A stretch of DNA of 24,347 nucleotides from a virus: IMG/VR virus record IMGVR_UViG_3300044912_000412, positions 1 through 24,347 of that record, one strand, 5' to 3'. Below, in pieces: positions 16,415 through 22,421 of this stretch. The position numbers were made by a program, and so were the translations under genes. Below the pieces are notes generated by a model. The model made no database searches, had not been told where the DNA came from, and was given only the letters and a program-made list of their open reading frames with translations. The stretch's first letter is position 1, and every line of letters begins with the position of its first letter.

Positions 16415-17266
16415 ATGGTTGATCTATCAAGACTCCCAACACCAGAATACTCTGCTCAGAACCCATATCATTATACATATGATAACATTCCAATTAAACA
16501 ATTGGCAGAAAGAGATGTTCTTATAAACAATGAATTGGAAAATGTTTCGAATATTATTCGTAGTGGTGCTGGAACTCAAGGAAATATAGCAAATAGAATA
16601 GATCAATCAATTGATGAAAATGGAGATTTAAGACCATCTGCGGTTGATGAGTCTCTTCACAATATAGCAGAACATACAGATGGATCAAAATCAGAAGATT
16701 TTGGAACATTGAGTTATATCAACACAACGCTTGGATTTTCGAGTGTTGTAAATCCAGTTTCTTATGTCAGAATGTTAGATGTAGAAAGATCTAAGTTGAA
16801 TTTAATCGCTGAAGAGGCGACAGATATTGATTTTCAAGTAGTAACTCCTAGCAGTACCATAACAATTCCAGAAGGAACTATATCTTTTGAAGCATCTGAC
16901 AATATTTATTGGGAAATAACTGGTCCTTCTGGACCTACCATGCCATATGTATTGAAGCCAATATTAGGCATTGGAACAACTTATTTTCACAATCATTATT
17001 ATAATGTTGAGCCAATAACATCAAATTATATTGATTATACAGTAACTGCAATAAGCACTCCGTACATTGAAGGAAGCTTAAGAGTGTACATCAATGGAAT
17101 TAGTATAAATGATAGTGCTTCAGTTTATGTTCCTACTAGTGATCCAACCGATCCTTGGGTTCAAAATAAATTTACTCCAGATTATGCTAATGGATCTTTT
17201 GCTCTTGATATTGCACTAACAAGTAATGATATAATAAGAATAGATTTTGACATTTCACTTTCATGA
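16415..17266 (+). CDS. Probable tail fibre or baseplate attachment protein
   Basis: 283 residues with a clear AAAGGAT before the ATG. The N-terminus (LSRLPTPEYSAQNPYHYTYDNIPIK) is extended and Tyr/Pro-rich. It is followed by a helix (QLAERDVLINNELENV) and the segment GNIANRIDQSIDENGDLRPSAVDESLHNIAEHTDG, in which a short helix meets an H..IA.HTDG motif. The N.I..R.d.sin.dG.L...avd motif is typical of proteins that attach fibres or decorate baseplates. The C-terminal half (~135-283) is beta-rich, with FHNHYYNV and LRVYINGISIND, and ends IIRIDFDISLS like a jelly-roll or receptor-binding fold. No chaperone or lyase motif is seen. Fibre-type genes follow downstream. Confidence 0.5.
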   Translation: MVDLSRLPTPEYSAQNPYHYTYDNIPIKQLAERDVLINNELENVSNIIRSGAGTQGNIANRIDQSIDENGDLRPSAVDESLHNIAEHTDGSKSEDFGTLSYINTTLGFSSVVNPVSYVRMLDVERSKLNLIAEEATDIDFQVVTPSSTITIPEGTISFEASDNIYWEITGPSGPTMPYVLKPILGIGTTYFHNHYYNVEPITSNYIDYTVTAISTPYIEGSLRVYINGISINDSASVYVPTSDPTDPWVQNKFTPDYANGSFALDIALTSNDIIRIDFDISLS

Positions 17267-17275
17267 GAATTTCAA

Positions 17276-17806
17276 ATGAATGAGCCAAAAGATTTGAATT
17301 ATGGATTCATTATTATTGTTCCAGAAAACAACCCAAAACTAGTTGAGATAACAGTATCTTCAATTAAGAGCAAATTCAATAAAAGCCCATTTATTTGCGT
17401 TGTTACTAGCAATATATCTTCAGAAAATGAAAAAGAAATTTCACAATTTTGCCCAACATATAAAGCTGGAAATAGTTATTCTTCATTAATCAATGAGGGA
17501 ATAAAAAATTCTCCATCAGAATGGAATCTGATAATTATATCTGGTACATCTATAAGAAATAGAATTTTCAGAAAATATTCTTGTTTTATTGAAAGCGAAA
17601 AAGACATTCTATTTCCAATTGTTGATAGAAAGCTAAATTTCATTGATGGAACAGTTAATGGAATATTAATACATAGAAATGCACATCAAAATCTTGGTGA
17701 TATCCCTCAAATGAGTACGCTCCAAGAATGCAAATCTCTTTGGGCTGAAAAAGCTTTAAGGCATGGATATAAATTTAAAGCAGTGGTTGGTGCTGGCTTA
17801 GTTTAA
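17276..17806 (+). CDS. Glycosyltransferase family 2-like protein, probably degenerate
   Basis: 176 residues. YGFIIIVPENNPKLVEITVSSIKSKF (~9-34) looks like the first strand and helix of a GT-A fold, and PFICVVTSN like its second strand. SYSSLINEGIKNSPSEWNLIIISG (~67-90) matches the stretch that normally leads to the metal-binding DXD. Here that place reads SGTS, so the DXD is missing. NGILIHRNAHQNLGDIP and LWAEKALRHGYKFKAVVGAGL resemble the later acceptor-loop part. The protein is shorter than usual GT2 enzymes (~220-300). It may be a non-catalytic relative or use another metal-site residue. Its stop overlaps the minus-strand gene by four bases. It follows the fibre-type gene by nine bases, so it could act on a fibre or a surface sugar; this is inference. 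Confidence 0.5.
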   Translation: MNEPKDLNYGFIIIVPENNPKLVEITVSSIKSKFNKSPFICVVTSNISSENEKEISQFCPTYKAGNSYSSLINEGIKNSPSEWNLIIISGTSIRNRIFRKYSCFIESEKDILFPIVDRKLNFIDGTVNGILIHRNAHQNLGDIPQMSTLQECKSLWAEKALRHGYKFKAVVGAGLV

Positions 17807-18306
17807 GAGCATCTTTGCTTTAAAAGATACCAAGTATCATCGTATTCTATACCTTTATCGACACGATCTAGATATACATATAGATCATTCCATGATCCAA
17901 ACATATGATTTAATGGAAATAAGCCAAAATACCATACTGGCAAGTTTTCAATTCCTGTTGGGCATACAAGTAAAGTTGGCTTCATGGCTCTCCAGCTTTC
18001 TGTAATTTCGTGATGTGTTCCTGTGGTTGGAATTTTATATGGCAAACAAGCTATGAGAATATCAGATTTATAGACCATTCCTAAATCTTTTCTGACAAAT
18101 TCTTCTGCAATTTCTTTCATTCTTTGAAAATTTTTTGTTTCTTTGGCTAAAGAGATTTCTGGCAACCACTGTTGTTTTGGGTCTGTAAATGGGTCAAAAA
18201 TCTTTAATCCAAAATTATTTTCAAGTATATTAATTGGTTCCGTTCTCCAATTAAGATCATTAAATTCGATTGGTCCACTCAAATAAACTGAAGATCCCGC
18301 CAGCAT
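17803..18306 (-). CDS. Nucleoside 2-deoxyribosyltransferase-like protein
   Basis: 167 residues, the only minus-strand gene recognised. An AGGAG (plus-strand CTCCT at 18313-18317) lies six bases before the ATG and fixes the start. Motifs in order are SVYLSGPIEF (~6-15), LKIFDPF (~34-40), an EEFVRKDLGMVYKSDILIACLP run (~68-89) and PTTGTHHEI (~93-101) with Glu100 as the likely nucleophile, then KPTLLVCP. That is the layout of the deoxyribosyltransferase / DUF4406-type Rossmann group, whose members cut or swap the base of deoxynucleosides or act on related nucleotides. The C-terminal part (WYFGLFP..HMFGSWNDLYVYLDRV) is also typical. In phages such enzymes can serve nucleotide salvage or base-modification routes. 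Opposite orientation amid tail genes marks it as an inserted accessory gene. Confidence 0.72.
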   Translation of the reverse strand: MLAGSSVYLSGPIEFNDLNWRTEPINILENNFGLKIFDPFTDPKQQWLPEISLAKETKNFQRMKEIAEEFVRKDLGMVYKSDILIACLPYKIPTTGTHHEITESWRAMKPTLLVCPTGIENLPVWYFGLFPLNHMFGSWNDLYVYLDRVDKGIEYDDTWYLLKQRCS

Positions 18307-18398
18307 GTTTCGCTCCTATTTAAGAAAAAATCCATTTTAATTTATTTTAAAAAGAAATCAATGGAGATTTGAAACTCTAATATATTAAGGAGAAAATC
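18307..18398. promoter_or_regulatory. Divergent intergenic region holding start signals for both flanking genes
   Basis: These 92 bases separate the minus-strand deoxyribosyltransferase-like gene from the plus-strand coiled-coil gene, so both promoters should lie here or nearby. Visible are AGGAG for the minus gene (18313-18317) and AAGGAG for the plus gene at ~18388. A TAATATATTA palindrome just before the latter is a possible -10-like box. I see no clear paired -35 on either strand. Confidence 0.45.
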
Positions 18399-19094
18399 AT
18401 GGAAAACACGAACATTTTGAAGCAAATGAATGAGATTTTAAATTACGAAATGGCTGAGAGGCATAGTTATTTCCAAATGAAATATTTCATTGTAAATAAA
18501 GAACCTACCACACAATCTAAAATGTGGCAATGTTTAAGAGAAATAAAAAGTCGATATGAATCTCTACAAGCATTAGATTTAGAGATAGATGAAAGCAAGG
18601 ACAACCTAGAATTGATTGATATTAACATAAATAAGATGATAGCCATATATGATAAAAAAGTATCAATGGGAAAGCCTTCTGATTCTTTAAAAATATCTGA
18701 AATCAAGCTAAGAAAAGCAAAAAGACAGAGAGTTATGGCTGATAAGAATATTGAAACTCTTGTTAAAAAGAAAAAGAACCTAGAGGAAGAGGCTAATTTC
18801 TTTGTGCTTTCATTTAGAAATTTGGAAGTGGTTGAGCCTTTAAAGGATTATGACGATTTGGAATCTCAAAAACAATATTGGGGAGAAAAGCTATTGCAAA
18901 AAATAAATTTAAAAATGTTGTTGCAGTCGCAGGTAGATACAGAGCTAATTGAAACTGTTTTGGCTCTTCCAGATGACATTCCAATTAAGGGTCAAACAGT
19001 GAAAAATCTTGATAGTATGCACAAGAAAATGATTCAAATGAAAAATCAAGCAGAACAGGCGATAAGCCAAAAGCAGGAATTAAATGGCAATTAG
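18399..19094 (+). CDS. Coiled-coil protein of unknown function, 231 residues
   Basis: I do not recognise a family. A good AAGGAG precedes the ATG. The protein is almost wholly helical and charged: a leading helix ([20 protein letters not shown]), a long heptad-like run from ~55 to ~130 rich in Lys/Glu ([13 protein letters not shown]), and a second helix pair after ~150 ([19 protein letters not shown]). No membrane or signal segment and no metal motif are seen. It starts a new plus-strand block, and its end overlaps the first PKD fibre gene by eleven bases, so it may be expressed with the fibre set. A chaperone for the fibres or a virion rod are both possible, but neither is shown by the sequence. 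Confidence 0.6.
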   Translation: MENTNILKQMNEILNYEMAERHSYFQMKYFIVNKEPTTQSKMWQCLREIKSRYESLQALDLEIDESKDNLELIDININKMIAIYDKKVSMGKPSDSLKISEIKLRKAKRQRVMADKNIETLVKKKKNLEEEANFFVLSFRNLEVVEPLKDYDDLESQKQYWGEKLLQKINLKMLLQSQVDTELIETVLALPDDIPIKGQTVKNLDSMHKKMIQMKNQAEQAISQKQELNGN

Positions 19095-20133
19095 AATTTC
19101 AAGTTTAGATGCTGGTTATACCATTGGTGGTTTATCTACATTCCCCAGTGGTATTGACAATAGCCAATCTTTATATGAAGCAAGAAATAATGCAGAAACA
19201 ACTCTGCGTCAATCACTTTCTTTTAATGGTAAATATATAATTGTAAATGACAATTCTATGTTTCCAAGTAAAGGTCTACTTCGCATAGGTCCTCCTTCCG
19301 GCAAAGCTGGAAATTATGAATTGATATATTATGCAGCAAAAACAAACAATGTTTTTAGCGATCTAGTTCGTGGGTTTGCAGGATCAAGACAATCTACTTG
19401 GTCAACTGGAAGTCATGTTTTACATTCTGTGATGGCAGAACATCATAATGCTTTAAGAGATGCAATTTATAATATGGAAGTTGATTTGGGTACTAGTAGT
19501 GATCCGACATCAGAATCTCTTAATGGAATATTAAAAAGACAAGAAAATATATTCTTAGCTCCAAAGCCTATATTTAGGGCGCATAAGATCATTGGAGTTC
19601 CGCCATTAACTATTAGATTTCAAAATTTTAGTACTGGTCCAATCATTCGTTATTTGTGGGATTTTGGTGATGGAACAACATCCGTAGAAAAAAACCCAAT
19701 ACATACATATCAAAATGAAGGAATTTATAGTGTTCAATTGAATGTGGTTTCTGTCCTTGGAGGACAAGGAATTGCAACAAAAAGTAATTACATAACAGTT
19801 AGTAAGCAAGAAATTACAACATTTTTTTATGTAACACCAACAGTTGGTATATCTAAAGAAACAGCATTAAAGCTTTCACTAACTCCAACTATCTTTAAAT
19901 TTGTTGATCAAACAGATGGCGATATAAGTCAAAGATACTGGATATTTGGTGGAAATGGCACCATTAATGGAATACCAGTTACAAATCAAAGCTATCAAGA
20001 AAATAATTCCAACATTCATGAGGTTCAATTTGTGTACGATAAACCAAATTCATATATTCCCGGTTTAATGTTGGTGTTGGAAAACTCAAATAGCAAAAAA
20101 GCATTCCTTTCTGAAAACATCGTGGTGAGCTAA
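19084..20133 (+). CDS. Fibre-like protein with shared HHN module and two PKD-type domains
   Basis: 349 residues, AGGAA upstream, overlapping the coiled-coil gene by eleven bases. Residues ~15-135 are the shared N-terminal module, from STFPSGID to [14 protein letters not shown] short linker leads to a PKD domain at ~157-240, with the signature [10 protein letters not shown] (~191-200), [17 protein letters not shown] and closing YITVS. A second, diverged PKD-type domain fills ~245-349, where the signature reads YWIFGGNGT instead of WDFGDG. PKD domains are Ig-like beta sandwiches found in surface and adhesin proteins. Probably a structural or host-binding baseplate appendage. It is the simplest of three consecutive related genes and may be the attachment base. 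TAATG coupling to the next gene. Confidence 0.7.
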   Translation: MAIRISSLDAGYTIGGLSTFPSGIDNSQSLYEARNNAETTLRQSLSFNGKYIIVNDNSMFPSKGLLRIGPPSGKAGNYELIYYAAKTNNVFSDLVRGFAGSRQSTWSTGSHVLHSVMAEHHNALRDAIYNMEVDLGTSSDPTSESLNGILKRQENIFLAPKPIFRAHKIIGVPPLTIRFQNFSTGPIIRYLWDFGDGTTSVEKNPIHTYQNEGIYSVQLNVVSVLGGQGIATKSNYITVSKQEITTFFYVTPTVGISKETALKLSLTPTIFKFVDQTDGDISQRYWIFGGNGTINGIPVTNQSYQENNSNIHEVQFVYDKPNSYIPGLMLVLENSNSKKAFLSENIVVS

Positions 20134-22397
20134 TGACAATACCTTCAGTATCTAATTTTCCAACAAGCATAGACACAGATGATAATCTATTTTTAGTTCA
20201 TGATAGTTTGCGTGTAAAACTTTCACAAGACTATAATCCCGGCGACAACTCCATTACAGTTTATGGTGACACTACAATCATAGGAAGATTTCCAGATACT
20301 GGAATTATCACATTGACGGAGCAATGTAGTGACGCAGAATTTAGATCATTGTCTTTTTACTATGGAAGCAGAACTCAAATTTCTTTTGATGAGCTTGAGT
20401 TGTTGCCCGGATTTATTGATACTGCAAAACCAAAAGATATAACAAATATCACTCAAAATGTAATGGCTCAACATCACAATGCAATTAAAAATGCATTAAT
20501 TGCAATTCAAGAAACGGCTGGTAAAAAAGATGAAATTGCAGATTTTCCATTAACTGGAACCATGGAAGAAAGAATCAATTATCTTAGAAGTATAGCATTG
20601 ATTCCAAAGGCTTGGTTTACATCGAATAAATCGATAGGTTTAATTCCTTTTACAGTACAATTCAAAGATTTAAGTTTTAGATTAGGCACAGATGGAACAT
20701 CAGGATCAATTAGTTATATTTGGGATTTTGGAGACAACACTTCATCTATTATCAGTTCAATAAGTTCGACTGAGGGTCCTATTTCTCAAGATAATGTTTT
20801 AGTTGAAGACTTAGATGGTGGAACAATTACCAAAGTTTATACTAGACCGGGAATTTATGATGTTTCATTGACAGTAACGAATGATTTTGGAACAGATACA
20901 GTTGTATTCCCACAATTTGTTAATGCGAGAGTTTCAGCACCAGAAAAAGCAGTTATAAATTTCAATGTTCGAACTGGTCAATCACAAATTGTAAATGGAA
21001 TTCCAAGTGGTGGTCCATACACAACAACTCCAGTATTAAGAACTCCAGTAAATGTATTTGTTGATGCAGATATTCCTATTGGCATCAATCCAAATACTGG
21101 AAAAACTTATTCTGGAGAAGAAGTTTCTGGTTTAGACCCAATTGATCCAGTAACAACATATACTTGGTATTTGGCTGATGATCTTGTTCATAACAATTCA
21201 TCTAATGTCCGTGGGTCTTATAGTGTTGGTGGAATTTACAACTTACATTTAAGATGCGATACTGCTTATGGTGCATATAGAATTACAACCTATGATAATG
21301 CTATTGATGTTGTTGAAAAATATAATTTATGGCTATGGAATTATTATTCAGCAAATCAAATTAAAAGTTCTGAATTTGGATTGATAAGTGAAACATTTAA
21401 AACTGGATTTAGTACTGCAGTATCAATATCAAGAAATAAAACATTTCTTGATGGTGCAACAAATGAAGCTCAACAAAAAAAAGAATTTGAAAGAAATGTT
21501 GGATTTTCACCAAGAGGAACAACACCTTCTGGGAATGGTGGCGTAGGACTTCTTTATTATGCAAGTGGCAGAAATGCTGTAGATTCTCCAATTCTCGAAT
21601 CAATTAATTTTCATGAGTTCAATGGCTTTACACAAACTTATTTAGTTCAAAGCCCAATTTCCAGACCATGGAATTGGGTTGAATTGCACAGTGCAAATAG
21701 CATTTATTTTATCTTAGGAAATATTACAACACCGCAAATTTCTGGAACTAGTCTTACAAATCAAGTTAAAGATAAATTAAATTTAAATGATCTTTCCACT
21801 ATTACTGAAAATTTAACTACTTCGAATTATAAAAGTGGCGCTCAGGAATTGAAAAATAACGAAGTTTCATTTGACATTAGTGGCAATCCAAATCAAGGTC
21901 ATATGAGCGTTTACAGATCATGCTGGAAAGATACATCTGGATTCTTTTTGAGAAATCAAGGTGTTGGAACATTTTTCAGAATTAAAAGTTTTTATAAGAC
22001 CTCTGGATCAACATCAGAATATTTTCAAGATATCAAAAAATTAACTGATATGTCTGGAACGGCAAAACTTGAAGGACAATTAGTTCCATTGAGTCAAGGA
22101 GTTTACTTTTTCAATAACACCGGAGCTATATCTGCATATAACCAAAATACAAATGTTTGGGAAACAGGTGGAACTGGTGTTAATTCTGCATCATTTAGAT
22201 ATCTTCAAGATAATACAATTGTCGGATTCGATGGACAGGATCAAACGCTCGTTGCTACTTCTGATTCTAATAAAATTGCCTATTTGAGTTTTGATTATAG
22301 TGCAAAAGCATTTATCAAATTCAATGAAACAACGCTAACTTTTAGCAATGTTTCTTATAGACCAATAGGAACACAATTTAACATGTCTATTTTCTAA
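20133..22397 (+). CDS. Large fibre-like protein: HHN module, PKD-type domains, unknown C-terminal domain
   Basis: 754 residues, start overlapping the previous stop (TAATG). The shared module spans ~8-130 (SNFPTSIDTDDNLFLVHD to VMAQHHNAIKNALIAIQE). A PKD domain follows at ~157-268, with ISYIWDFGDNTSS then a ~30-residue insertion (to ~230) before KVYTRPGIYDVSLTVTN. A second PKD-like domain (~272-395) has TTYTWYLADD and GSYSVGGIYNLHL. The C-terminal ~355 residues are new: YNLWLWNYYSANQIKSSEFG, a Gly/Ser-rich PSGNGGVGLLYYASGRN, and a beta-rich end with LVPLSQGVYFFNN and DNTIVGFDGQDQ. That last part suggests a kelch-like or other strand-repeat fold, which I cannot confirm. Probably a receptor-binding or depolymerising tip, though no catalytic motif is visible. 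Confidence 0.68.
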   Translation: MTIPSVSNFPTSIDTDDNLFLVHDSLRVKLSQDYNPGDNSITVYGDTTIIGRFPDTGIITLTEQCSDAEFRSLSFYYGSRTQISFDELELLPGFIDTAKPKDITNITQNVMAQHHNAIKNALIAIQETAGKKDEIADFPLTGTMEERINYLRSIALIPKAWFTSNKSIGLIPFTVQFKDLSFRLGTDGTSGSISYIWDFGDNTSSIISSISSTEGPISQDNVLVEDLDGGTITKVYTRPGIYDVSLTVTNDFGTDTVVFPQFVNARVSAPEKAVINFNVRTGQSQIVNGIPSGGPYTTTPVLRTPVNVFVDADIPIGINPNTGKTYSGEEVSGLDPIDPVTTYTWYLADDLVHNNSSNVRGSYSVGGIYNLHLRCDTAYGAYRITTYDNAIDVVEKYNLWLWNYYSANQIKSSEFGLISETFKTGFSTAVSISRNKTFLDGATNEAQQKKEFERNVGFSPRGTTPSGNGGVGLLYYASGRNAVDSPILESINFHEFNGFTQTYLVQSPISRPWNWVELHSANSIYFILGNITTPQISGTSLTNQVKDKLNLNDLSTITENLTTSNYKSGAQELKNNEVSFDISGNPNQGHMSVYRSCWKDTSGFFLRNQGVGTFFRIKSFYKTSGSTSEYFQDIKKLTDMSGTAKLEGQLVPLSQGVYFFNNTGAISAYNQNTNVWETGGTGVNSASFRYLQDNTIVGFDGQDQTLVATSDSNKIAYLSFDYSAKAFIKFNETTLTFSNVSYRPIGTQFNMSIF

Positions 22398-22421
22398 CTA
22401 TAAACGCTAAATAAAGAGAAG

